The translations under genes and the position numbers were made by a program. Of a stretch of DNA of 64,000 bases, positions 49,320-57,368 are shown piece by piece (the stretch's first letter is position 1; every line of letters begins with the position of its first letter). The DNA lies in the NCBI RefSeq assembly GCF_024281235.1, contig NZ_JAHWXY010000001.1, forward strand, positions 1,054,001 to 1,118,000. Direction: 5' to 3'. Below the pieces are notes generated by a model that had not been told where the DNA came from, ran no database searches, and was given only the letters and a program-made list of their open reading frames with translations. The DNA is from Shinella daejeonensis. GTDB lineage: Bacteria; Pseudomonadota; Alphaproteobacteria; Rhizobiales; Rhizobiaceae.

Positions 49320-50053
49320 CTCGTAGCCGCCACCCTCACGCTTGCGGAGCGTCTCGGCGGCCTTGTTGATGTGGGTGCGGATCAGCAGGTACACCGCCAG
49401 CGCGACGGCTCCTGCGACCAGCACCATCAGCGCCCACGCGCCGAGCTGGTCGAGATTTTCCTGTCCGACCGGGAGCACAGTCGAACTGCCGCTCGCTCCG
49501 CCGCCTGCGGCCTGCGGCCTGCCTGGCAGACTTGCTGTTGGCGGCCTTGGCTTCCTGGTTCAGGGCGTCCTTGACCTGCGCTGGCGTTGAGCTCGCCATC
49601 GCCCATGCGACGGCCTTCGCCTCGATGCCAGCAATCCGGCTCGCCCAGCCCTTGCCGAACGTCGCCCAGGTCTTCAGAGCCTGGTAGCTGGTTAGCCAGC
49701 GCGCGCAGAGCTTCTTGACGGTGTTGACGTTGGAGCCGCCGATCACCTTCAGAAGCTGCTTGGGGGCCGTCGCGGGGCCGGAATTGACGCCGTAATCGAA
49801 GGTCGCGAGATCGACGCCGGCCGCCAGCGTGTCGCCCCTGATGGGGGCCCGATAATCCGCGCGATAGATCTCCTCGACCATCGGCTGAGAGATGTTTTCA
49901 GGTCCTGCTTGGTCGCCTACGGCACCAGCGCCGGAACGTCGCCAGTGTGATGCCCTTCATGGTCGCGCCGCCGGGATCTTTCGGATGATCCGCCCAGCCA
50001 CCTTCCCATTTCAGCGTCTCGTTCAAGCAAGCCACGAAATTCAATGCGGTCAT
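49320..50053 (-). pseudogene. Broken phage muramidase (GH108) with membrane anchor
   Basis: The GH108 start is in one frame (MTALNFVACLNETLKWEGGWADHPKDPGGATMKGITLATFRRW, catalytic Glu in WEGG). The middle is in another (MVEEIYRADYRAPIRGDTLAAGVDLATFDYGVNSGPATAPKQLL). The end, with a membrane segment (WALMVLVAGAVALAVYLLI), is in a third. At least three frame changes, one at a short A run near 49910. No stop separates it from the M15 frame. Confidence 0.8.
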
Positions 50054-50212
50054 GTCGCGCGCCTTGGTTTATTGGTCGTTATTTCATATACTTCATATGC
50101 CGAAGCAGCAACTAGAGCTCGTCTTTTCCACGCACTATCAACCCGGTCATGGCCGTTTGCTTTCGCAGTAGTTCAGGTTATGAGAGGGGGGAAATCAATT
50201 AGGAGGGACAGA

Positions 50213-51031
50213 ATGCAAGAACTCAACAACGACAAGCTGTCTGAAGTCGTCCTGTCGAACCAAATCGCCGCATGGTTCTCGGGTATCCATCATGAGATAG
50301 ATTTCTGGAACCGCTACATCGCCGACCGGGGCGGGAAATGGCGGAGTGAATTTGATGCTCGGCTCGACAGCAGGGCTGAAAACCCAGAATGGGTCATGAA
50401 GTTTCTGGGATTGTCTAACGCCGCGAATATGCGTGTCCTTGATGTTGGCTCCGGCCCACTTACTTCGCTATTTCCCAATTTTAGAGGCGCGCGCATGCGC
50501 GTAACGGCTGTTGATCCGCTCGCGCCACTATACAATGCGGCGCTCGACCGGAACGGAATAACGCCTGTTACTCGGACGGAACAAGGGTTCGCAGAAGATC
50601 TCACCGCCGTCTTCGATAGCGATACTTTCGATGCCGTACATTGCAGAAATGCGCTTGATCACTCATTCGACCCGATGCGTGGGATCTGGCAAATGCTTGG
50701 CGTGTTAAAGACCGGCTCCAACATTTTCCTTTCCCATTTCCGTAACGAAGCCGAAGAGGCAAATTACGCGGGATTCCACCAGTGGAATTTCGATGAAATT
50801 GACGGAAGGTTCGTCATATGGAACAGGCAAAATCGGATCGATGTCGCAAACGCTCTCAGTGAGCATGCTGATGTATTGGTCGGAGCCAACGCAGACGCAT
50901 TGCAGGTTTCGATCCGCAAGAAACGCCCGATTGACTCGGCAAGTCCTCAGATTTATCGCCGCCGGGTCCAAGAACTTTTGGGCTCCTTCGTGATGGCGGC
51001 GGCTGGAGCTAAAGCGACAACCGTAGGATGA
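50213..51031 (+). CDS. Class I SAM-dependent methyltransferase (intact cargo gene)
   Basis: 272 residues from ATG 50213, 5-9 nt after AGGAGGGA. Motif I VLDVGSGPLTSLFP (residues 75-88), acidic AVDPLAP (Asp101), and motif IV-like FDAVHCRNALDHSFDP. The N-terminal ~70 residues (WFSGIHHEIDFWNRYIADRGGKW) recall methyltransferases acting on sugars or small polar substrates. It is the only undamaged non-IS gene in element C. Substrate unknown. Confidence 0.82.
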   Translation: MQELNNDKLSEVVLSNQIAAWFSGIHHEIDFWNRYIADRGGKWRSEFDARLDSRAENPEWVMKFLGLSNAANMRVLDVGSGPLTSLFPNFRGARMRVTAVDPLAPLYNAALDRNGITPVTRTEQGFAEDLTAVFDSDTFDAVHCRNALDHSFDPMRGIWQMLGVLKTGSNIFLSHFRNEAEEANYAGFHQWNFDEIDGRFVIWNRQNRIDVANALSEHADVLVGANADALQVSIRKKRPIDSASPQIYRRRVQELLGSFVMAAAGAKATTVG

Positions 51032-51042
51032 TTTTCCACTCC

Positions 51043-51844
51043 TTACGGCACCACCTTTACAGTCCCTGTATCGTTCCAAAGATCGCCACTCGACAGGCCT
51101 GACGTTGATGTAGGAAGGCCAGAAAGGCGTATGTTCTGGGCGTAGATTTTGCGGACGCGCGACGTAGTAGTGCCAATGTCATAAGTGTTGTCTGCCCCGG
51201 ATACATACAGGTCGTATTCCAACCCCACACCTGCGTAAGGGCGCGCCGCCGATACGGAGATACATGAGCCAATCGCCAGTAACGTTGCTCCCTGAAGGGC
51301 TTCTGTTGCGGGCCAACAGCGAGGCGACTTCGATTGCAGCGCCGCCATTCGGCGGGACGGCCATGCCTGAGAACTTCGCAGCCGATGAGAAGTCGCCAAC
51401 GCCTGCCGGGGTCTCGACAGTCCCGCCAACACTCATGCGTGCAAATACCAGCGTGCCAGTAGAAATCACGACGTTGTAAGCGTTGCCGTTCCTAGCCACG
51501 GCCCTTTCTGTACCGGCAGGTACTAGCCCACGCGGCGGGCTCGCCTCGCCATCGATTTGGTGAAGTCTAGCAGAACGTTTCCAGCCCCGGCGAGACCGCA
51601 CAAAATTTCCGCCCCACCTTCCCATTCGATATGCAGTCGTTTCCTGCGCTGCGGTCACAAACTCACCAGCGTCGTCCACCTTCGCGGCGGCCTCATCTCT
51701 GGCCGCATTCGCGAACATGCCGCGAAGCTCATCGACAAGGTAGCTTGTCACCGCCTCCGGCTGCTCATCGCGCAGCGCTTGCCGAAGTTCCCCAACAATC
51801 TGCCAAAACAGACAGAGCTCTTTTTCCTCGAAATGCGCCTTCAC
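51043..51844 (-). pseudogene. Frameshifted phage tail fibre/structural protein end
   Basis: The first part, in one frame (51844-51240), has helix (EKELCLFWQIVGELRQALRDEQPEAVTSYLVDELRGMFANAA) and beta repeats. The last 70 codons, in another frame, read GLEYDLYVSGADNTYDIGTTTSRVRKIYAQNIRLSGLPTS...GDLWNDTGTVKVVP, a typical fibre C-terminus. A one-base change near 51240 splits them. The start (GTG) is uncertain. Confidence 0.65.
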
Positions 51845-51867
51845 GAAACACCACCCATATACTTTGC

Positions 51868-52596
51868 GAGGCTCACCGGCTGGCCGCTCTCAAGTTCGGC
51901 AATGACCCGACGCATAAGCAGAAGCTGATACCGGCCAGCTCGATTGAACCTATTGACCTGCCGGCGGCCGGTGAAGTCCGCGACAGGTGGCTCCGCACCA
52001 CTGAGATCCAGCAGTTGCTCAATGCCGCCGGAGAGTGCCGGCGTGGCCCTCGCCTGTCGCGCGTGAAGCGCTTCCTGTGGCTGGCGCTGGAGACGGCCGG
52101 TCACAAGTCGGCCATCCTCGAGCTGTCTTGGGATCGCGTCGACTTCGAAACGAACGTGATCGAGCTCAACGTACCGGGCCGCAAGCTCACCAAGAAGCGG
52201 CGCGCGGTCGTGCCGATCTCGAAGTCACTCCGGCCGATCCTGCTGCGCGCCTACGAAGAGCGACTCAACAAGAAGTCGCACGACGGTCTGGTGTGCAGCA
52301 ACCTTGGGGCCATTTGGGCTCCGATCCAGCACGTCGTCATCAGGTCCGGGCTGCCCGGCAAGCGTGCCAAGGTTCCAGCTGGCACGAAGCCGAAGAGCAC
52401 CGGGATCTCGCCGCACGTCCTGCGCCACACTGCGGCCACGCACATGGCCCGCCGCGGGGTGCCACTCTGGATCATCGCGAAGGTGCTCGGCAACACACTG
52501 GCGATGGTCGAGAAAGTCTACGCGAAGCACTGCCCGGACGACCTGCGCCAGGCCGTGGATCAGATTTCAGCCGGTGCGTTGGAGGCCGCCGAGTAG
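51868..52596 (+). pseudogene. N-terminally truncated tyrosine integrase
   Basis: Only the linker and catalytic domain are recognisable (AALKFGNDPTHKQKLIPASSIEPI; DRWLRTTEIQQLLNAA; HVLRHTAATHMARRGVPLWIIAKVLGNTLAMVEKVYAKHCPDDLRQA). The first catalytic Arg region reads TAGHKSAILELSW, with His-Lys where related enzymes have Arg. The core-binding domain is absent. It reads toward attachment site 3, 145 bp away, and is the likely former integrase of element C. Confidence 0.75.
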
Positions 52597-52740
52597 GGTA
52601 GCGCATGCAAACAGACGGGGTAGCGCTTGTCGGATTGGTAGTCATTTCCTGCCTACAAACGTAAGACACCGACCGCTGAACGCCGCAGAAATGCTCGATC
52701 TCTCGTGTCATACAAATCAGACAGAAGCATACAGTCTGTA

Positions 52741-52786
52741 TTGACATCGTAGGGGTCACAGGTTCAATCCCTGTCACGCCCACCAT
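52741..52786 (+). repeat. Attachment site 3: tRNA-Val(GAC) 3' fragment
   Basis: 46 bases identical to site 1 from TTGACATCG to CCACCAT; the bases upstream (CTGTA) differ. This is the right end of the array; ordinary chromosome follows. Confidence 0.9.
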
Positions 52787-52911
52787 CCGATCCAATCACT
52801 TGAAATCCATCGACGAAACGCCCGTCAGGTTCGATCGCGTTCGTGAATTCAGGCGGGCGAGGGAACGTTCTCTTCCTGGTCGCATTTGCTCCTCACAGGA
52901 GGACTTGCATC

Positions 52912-53124
52912 ATGGCGAACCACCCGAAGAACACCCCTTCCGAAACTCCGGATTCCGACGTCGAGGATCCGCATCCGGGCAGCGTCTCGCAGCAGAGGCT
53001 TCCGGAAGCGGATAAATCGACGTATCATCGCCCGGATGGGGCGGGCGTGGAAGCCGAGACAAAGCGCAAGCAGGCGGAGAAACCGGCGCTCATGCCCGGT
53101 GGCGATCCTGCGGGCGCGGCCTGA
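52912..53124 (+). CDS. Small hydrophilic protein with VEDPHPGS motif (chromosomal paralogue)
   Basis: 70 residues (MANHPKNTPSETPDSDVEDPHPGSVSQQRLPEADKSTYHRPDG...), probably disordered. Ribosome site AGGAGGACTTGC. Shares VEDPHPGSVS with the protein at 27844 in element A. It is the first gene after the array. Function unknown. Confidence 0.65.
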   Translation: MANHPKNTPSETPDSDVEDPHPGSVSQQRLPEADKSTYHRPDGAGVEAETKRKQAEKPALMPGGDPAGAA

Positions 53125-53156
53125 CGAACCGTTCCCTTCGTACAGGAGGAGTTGTC

Positions 53157-53255
53157 ATGGATCGACCCGACAGTGGCCCGACGCTTATTCCGATGCTTGT
53201 CGCCGGCCTCGTCCTCATCGTCGCGGGCGGGGTCGTCGTGATGCTGGTCACCTGA
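53157..53255 (+). CDS. 32-residue single-pass membrane peptide
   Basis: MDRPDSGPTLIPMLVAGLVLIVAGGVVVMLVT: one membrane segment, strong ribosome site (CAGGAGGAGTTGTC), 32 bp after the previous gene, so probably in its operon. Function unknown. Confidence 0.55.
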   Translation: MDRPDSGPTLIPMLVAGLVLIVAGGVVVMLVT

Positions 53256-53340
53256 GGCAACGTTTGAACGCGTCCCCGGTTGGAAACGCCGCCTGTCTTT
53301 CCGCCTCACCGGCGTTGGCAGGAGGATACCAGTCGTCGAA

Positions 53341-53805
53341 TCAAGCGCCGACGCTGAAGCCGATACGCCAATCCGGAACGGAAAGCGCGCAGAGCATCAG
53401 CCACAGGACTACGAACAGCCAGGGCAGGACATTCAACTTGTCATAGTTCGGATCGGCCATCGGGACATTCTTCATCCACGGGCGAACGCTGCGGATATGG
53501 TGATCCAGAGCCCGGTAGTAACCGGTATAGGGGGAGTCCGGATCGCTGAGGAGATAGGTTCTCTTCAGATGCAGGACGCCGAAGATAAGCCGCCGGTTCA
53601 TACGCCAGCAATAGAGGCTGACCAATATCGCCACCGCGCCGATGCAAAGCTGATAGGAAAGGCCTTTCCCGCCTTCCAGATCCGCCACAACGAAAAAAGC
53701 GGCGACGAAGATCGATTCCATGATCAGCATCGCATTTATCCGATGGTGCAGCAGAGCATCGGCATCCTTGTGAATTTCCCAGGCAAACACCTGCTCGGGC
53801 GGCAT
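53341..53805 (-). CDS. Membrane protein of unknown function
   Basis: 154 residues from ATG 53805 (AGGGAGAG upstream). Three hydrophobic segments: INAMLIMESIFVAAFFVVA, LSYQLCIGAVAILVSLYCW and LNVLPWLFVVLWLMLCAL, separated by a basic/aromatic loop (TYLLSDPDSPYTGYYRALDHHIRSVRPWM). Resembles small rhizobial inner-membrane proteins of unknown role. Confidence 0.7.
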   Translation of the reverse strand: MPPEQVFAWEIHKDADALLHHRINAMLIMESIFVAAFFVVADLEGGKGLSYQLCIGAVAILVSLYCWRMNRRLIFGVLHLKRTYLLSDPDSPYTGYYRALDHHIRSVRPWMKNVPMADPNYDKLNVLPWLFVVLWLMLCALSVPDWRIGFSVGA

Positions 53806-53877
53806 GAGGCTCTCCCTGACGATCTGTCCGGCCGATTGAAGAGCATTCTCGAACCGCTGTCCATGCGCGTTTGAGGG

Positions 53878-53904
53878 GGTTCCCCGACCCGCAGGGCGGG
53901 AACC
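53878..53904. other. Inverted repeat in the gap upstream of the 53341 gene
   Basis: GGTTCCC...GGGAACC around a 13-base spacer. It could be an operator or a hairpin in the leader of the reverse-strand gene. The rest of 53806-54040 shows no gene. Confidence 0.3.
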
Positions 53905-54040
53905 TTCCCGAAACTTCACTGTCTCACGGAAATGGCGCACGACAGGAAACATTCGATCGGGGGAACGACCCGCCCGCCGGTTTTTCAATCGGCGTGGCGA
54001 TATCTGTGCGAATCCCGCCGTCGGGCAGGACACAGGCCCG

Positions 54041-54175
54041 TCAGTCGAGCGGCATCTGGAAGGAACTGCTGGCTTCCGGACGGGCGTAGGTGGTGTTGTC
54101 GCCGGCGGTGGTCGTGCAGCCGGCAAGAGCGAGCACGACGAAGGCGACGGTGGTCAGGCCGGTGATGAGGCGCAT
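54041..54175 (-). CDS. Small lipoprotein
   Basis: 44 residues. MRLITGLTTVAFVVLALAGC is a lipoprotein signal with LAGC box; the mature peptide TTTAGDNTTYARPEASSSFQMPLD is 24 residues. CAGGAGAGAACC precedes the ATG. Such tiny lipoproteins are common in Rhizobiaceae; function unknown. Confidence 0.65.
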   Translation of the reverse strand: MRLITGLTTVAFVVLALAGCTTTAGDNTTYARPEASSSFQMPLD

Positions 54176-54524
54176 GGTTCTCTCCTGTGAGATTTGCTTG
54201 CAACACATAGGACGGCGACGCCCGCGCGTCCACCGGAAGACACCGGCAACGAGCCACTGATTCGCCATATTCGGACACTTTTCCCCCGCCTGCCGCGCCG
54301 GCGGCGTCCCGCTTTTCCACAGGCCCGGAAATGACCGTCCCGTTCTGGCGCGTCGCGCCGGCCACGCGCGCCCGGCGGACCGGGAAGACTGCGAAAAACC
54401 GGCATCCGTCGGCAACCTTTCGTTAACCATGAGCCGTGCCGCAGCCTCGCCGACGATCGTTCCCGGCCCTAGACTCTCACCATCGACCCGGACGTCATGA
54501 AGGCGGCCGGGATGAGGAGGTGAC
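54176..54524. other. 349-bp stretch without a convincing gene
   Basis: Open frames here are shadows in GC-rich DNA with no ribosome sites. It should contain the promoters of the reverse-strand lipoprotein and the plus-strand gene at 54525 (ribosome site GAGGAGGTGAC). Confidence 0.5.
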
Positions 54525-54740
54525 ATGATGTCGAAACACGACCCCCGCCGCCCTGCCGGCGATGATGGCCCGTTGCCGCGCGAGCGCCTGCTGCGCGCCA
54601 TCGTCGATATCGATCGGCAACTGGCGGAATACCGACGGACGTCCAGCGCCGTCCCGCTTGATCTGCATCGGGCCAAACGCATCCTGAAAGCTGCGCTCCG
54701 GCGCTGCGGCCAGCCTTTCCACCCTCCCTTCGCGTCATGA
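54525..54740 (+). CDS. Small basic helical protein
   Basis: 71 residues (MMSKHDPRRPAGDDGPLPRERLLRAIVDIDRQLAEYRRTSSAVPLDLHRAKRILKAALRRCG). Two helices rich in Arg. Good ribosome site. Family not recognised. Confidence 0.5.
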   Translation: MMSKHDPRRPAGDDGPLPRERLLRAIVDIDRQLAEYRRTSSAVPLDLHRAKRILKAALRRCGQPFHPPFAS

Positions 54741-54786
54741 GGGGATGTACGCGCGACCGGCCAACTCTCCTCCCACCGGTTGCGCG

Positions 54787-54825
54787 GAGGACCCGGCTGG
54801 CGACACGAGGCGCTGCCGGGTCCTC
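54787..54825. terminator. Strong hairpin between convergent genes
   Basis: GAGGACCCGGC and GCCGGGTCCTC, an 11-bp perfect stem around a 17-nt loop. No T run on either side. It lies between convergent genes ending at 54740 and 54877 and may stop both. Confidence 0.5.
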
Positions 54826-54876
54826 GAACTTCGCCAGCCCCCGCGTCGGGGAAGGGCCGGAACCTTTCGGACCGGA

Positions 54877-56061
54877 TCAGACCTTGACCCAGGCTCCGTT
54901 CCTCTTCGAGGACTGCACGCAGGCCTCGACGAAGACCATGCCCTTGAGCCCGTCGTCCAGCGTCGGATAGACGACGGCCGGATCGGCCGGAACGCCGGCG
55001 CGGCGGGCGAAGATGGCGCGGGCCGCCTCGGCATAGATATTGGCGAAGCCTTCCAGATAGCCTTCCGGGTGACCGGCGGGAATGCGGCTCATGCGCATCG
55101 CGGCGGCGCCCGTTCCGACGCCGTTGCGCGTCAACAGGCGCTTCGGCTCGCCAAATGGCGTATACCAGAGATAGTTCGGATCGGCCTGGACCCAGTCGAG
55201 GCTCCCCTTGGCGCCATAGACACGCACGCGCAGGCCGTTTTCGTGGCCGGGAGCGATCTGGCTACACCAGAGCATGCCCTTCGCGCGAACGCCGTCCTTC
55301 TCCTTGAAGCGCAGCATGACATGCGCATTATCGTCTAGCCGGCGGCCGGCGACGAAGCTGTCGAGATCGGCGGCAAGCTCCACCAGTTCCAGCCCGGAAA
55401 CGAAGCAGGCGAGATTATACGCATGGGTGCCGATATCGCCGGTCGACCCGCCCGCACCGGACTTTGCCGGATCGGTGCGCCAGGCCGCCTGCTTGTTGCC
55501 GCTCGCCTCGATATCCTCGGTCAGCCAATCCTGTGGATATTCCACCTGCACCATGCGGATGGGACCGAGTTCGCCCTTGAGCACCATGTCGCGGGCCTGC
55601 CGCACCATGGGATAGCCGGTGTAATTGTGGGTGAGCACGAAAAGGGCCTCGCTTTCGTCGGCGGCCTTCTTCAGCTTTCGGGCATCGGCAAGCGTCGAGG
55701 TCAGCGGCTTGTCGCAGATGACATGGATGCCGCGCTTCAGGAATTCCCGCGCGGCCTCGTAATGCAGATGGTTCGGCGTCACGATCGCCACCGCCTCGAT
55801 ACCGTTCTTCAACCGGGCTTCGCGGATCGCCATTTCCTTGAAGTTACGGTAGCTGCGCGTCGGATCCAGCCCCAGTTGGCGCGCTGATTCCAGCGCCTTT
55901 TCCGGCGAGGACGAAAGCGCGCCCGCCACCAGTTCATAATGATCGTCCAGACGCGCGGCATAGCGGTGGACCGCACCGATGAAGGCGCCAGATCCGCCGC
56001 CGACCATCCCGAGCCTGATACGCCGCTCGTGCGGCTGCGTTGCGCTTCCTTCGATTGCCAT
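54877..56061 (-). CDS. Gfo/Idh/MocA-family oxidoreductase
   Basis: 394 residues from ATG 56061 (AGGGAGAAGACG upstream). NAD(P)-binding N-terminus LGMVGGGSGAFIGAVHRYAA, catalytic Lys in VICDKPLTST, C-terminal beta sheet with STGDIGTHAYNLACFV (His for substrate). It oxidises a sugar or polyol, probably inositol- or keto-sugar-like. Same strand and adjacent to a TIM-barrel isomerase and xylulokinase, so a catabolic set. Confidence 0.9.
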   Translation of the reverse strand: MAIEGSATQPHERRIRLGMVGGGSGAFIGAVHRYAARLDDHYELVAGALSSSPEKALESARQLGLDPTRSYRNFKEMAIREARLKNGIEAVAIVTPNHLHYEAAREFLKRGIHVICDKPLTSTLADARKLKKAADESEALFVLTHNYTGYPMVRQARDMVLKGELGPIRMVQVEYPQDWLTEDIEASGNKQAAWRTDPAKSGAGGSTGDIGTHAYNLACFVSGLELVELAADLDSFVAGRRLDDNAHVMLRFKEKDGVRAKGMLWCSQIAPGHENGLRVRVYGAKGSLDWVQADPNYLWYTPFGEPKRLLTRNGVGTGAAAMRMSRIPAGHPEGYLEGFANIYAEAARAIFARRAGVPADPAVVYPTLDDGLKGMVFVEACVQSSKRNGAWVKV

Positions 56062-56183
56062 CGTCTTCTCCCTGGAATGTTGTCTTGAGCCTCCCGCCCG
56101 CCCCCGGCCCTTCCCCGGCGGGAAGGCGGACCGGTCCGGCCTCCTTGCCGGCGGCGGAAAGCGGGTCGGGCAGGCGCCCGGCG

Positions 56184-57236
56184 TCAAAGGCCAAGCATGC
56201 GCCGGTTGGCGGCCTCGTCCGTGCCGCTGTCGGCAAAATCGTCAAAAGCCTTGTCCGTCACGCGAATGATATGCGCCTTGACGAATTCCGCCCCCTCGCG
56301 CGCGCCGTCTTCCGGATGCTTCAGCGCGCACTCCCATTCGACCACGGCCCAGCCGGCGAAATCATTGGCCGCCATCCTGGAAAAGACCGCGCCGAAATCG
56401 ACCTGCCCGTCACCGGGCGAGCGGAAGCGGCCGGCCCGGTTCACCCAGCTCTGGAAACCGCCGTAGACGCCCTGCCGGCCGGTCGGGTTGAATTCCGCAT
56501 CCTTCACATGGAACATGCGGATACGGTCCCGGTAGATGTCGATATTGTCCAGATAGTCGAGGCATTGCAGCACATAGTGCGAGGGGTCGTAGAGCATGCA
56601 GGCGCGTGGGTGATTGCCGGTGCGCTCCAGGAACATCTCATAGCTGACGCCATCGTGCAGGTCTTCGCCCGGATGGATCTCGTAGCAGATATCGACGCCG
56701 CAATCTTCCGCATGGTCGAGGATCGGCCGCCAGCGGCGGGCCAGTTCGTCGAACGCGGTCTCGACGAGACCGGCCGGACGCTGCGGCCAGGGGTAGAGAA
56801 ACGGCCAGGCGAGCGCGCCGGAAAAGGCCGCCATGGCGTCCAGCCCGAGATTTCGCGAAGCGCTCAGCGCCAGTTTGACCTGCTCCGTCGCCCATTGCTG
56901 GCGGGCCTTCGGATCGCCCCGCACCTCCGGCGCCGCAAAGCCGTCGAAGGCTTCGTCATAGGCAGGGTGCACGGCGACGAGTTGTCCCTGGAGATGGGCG
57001 GAAAGCTCGGTGATCTCGACGCCGTTTTCGCGTGCGCGGCCGGCGAACTCGTCGCAATAGGCTTTCGATTCGGCAGCCTTCCGCAAGTCGATGAGGCGCG
57101 CGTCCCATGTCGGCACCTGCACGCCCGCATAGCCGATATCGGCGGCCCATTTCGTGATCGAATCCCAGGAATTGAACGGCGCGGCGTCACCGGCGAACTG
57201 CGCCAGGAACAGACCCGGTCCCTTGATCGTCTTCAT
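56184..57236 (-). CDS. TIM-barrel sugar phosphate isomerase/epimerase
   Basis: 350 residues. AP-endonuclease-2-like barrel: ADIGYAGVQVPTWDARLIDL, ITELSAHLQGQLVAVHP, DAMAAFSGALAWPFLYPWPQRP, CGVDICYEIHPGEDLHDGVSYEMFLERTGNHPRACMLYDPSHYVLQ, FHVKDAEF, with metal ligands Glu/Asp/His in these motifs. Probably isomerises the product of the neighbouring dehydrogenase. Lies 122 bp upstream of it on the same strand. Confidence 0.88.
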   Translation of the reverse strand: MKTIKGPGLFLAQFAGDAAPFNSWDSITKWAADIGYAGVQVPTWDARLIDLRKAAESKAYCDEFAGRARENGVEITELSAHLQGQLVAVHPAYDEAFDGFAAPEVRGDPKARQQWATEQVKLALSASRNLGLDAMAAFSGALAWPFLYPWPQRPAGLVETAFDELARRWRPILDHAEDCGVDICYEIHPGEDLHDGVSYEMFLERTGNHPRACMLYDPSHYVLQCLDYLDNIDIYRDRIRMFHVKDAEFNPTGRQGVYGGFQSWVNRAGRFRSPGDGQVDFGAVFSRMAANDFAGWAVVEWECALKHPEDGAREGAEFVKAHIIRVTDKAFDDFADSGTDEAANRRMLGL

Positions 57237-57368
57237 CTGCGGCTTACTCCCATCACAGGCCGCCGCCGTCGTTGCGATACATACGGCAGCGGCCGAACGC
57301 TATCGGGCTTTCCCGGACGGAGCAATGCGAAACCACCCCCGACGCGGAAAAAGCCCGGAGCGAACGCT

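Larger units (their letters stand above)
47619..52786. mobile_element. Element C: decaying prophage remnant
   Basis: Bounded by tRNA-Val fragments 2 and 3. Contents: IS5-family insertion, broken muramidase and M15 peptidase, intact methyltransferase, frameshifted fibre end, integrase fragment reading toward the right attachment site. Frameshifts and internal stops are concentrated here and nearly absent from the rest of the window, so real decay is more likely than sequence error. Confidence 0.75.

Noticed and set aside
52472-52795. Reverse frame starting MDRMVGVTGIEPVTPTMS, resembling an integrase end
   Set aside because: The motif is only the reverse complement of the tRNA-Val fragment; the rest is antisense to the integrase remnant. 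Not a gene.
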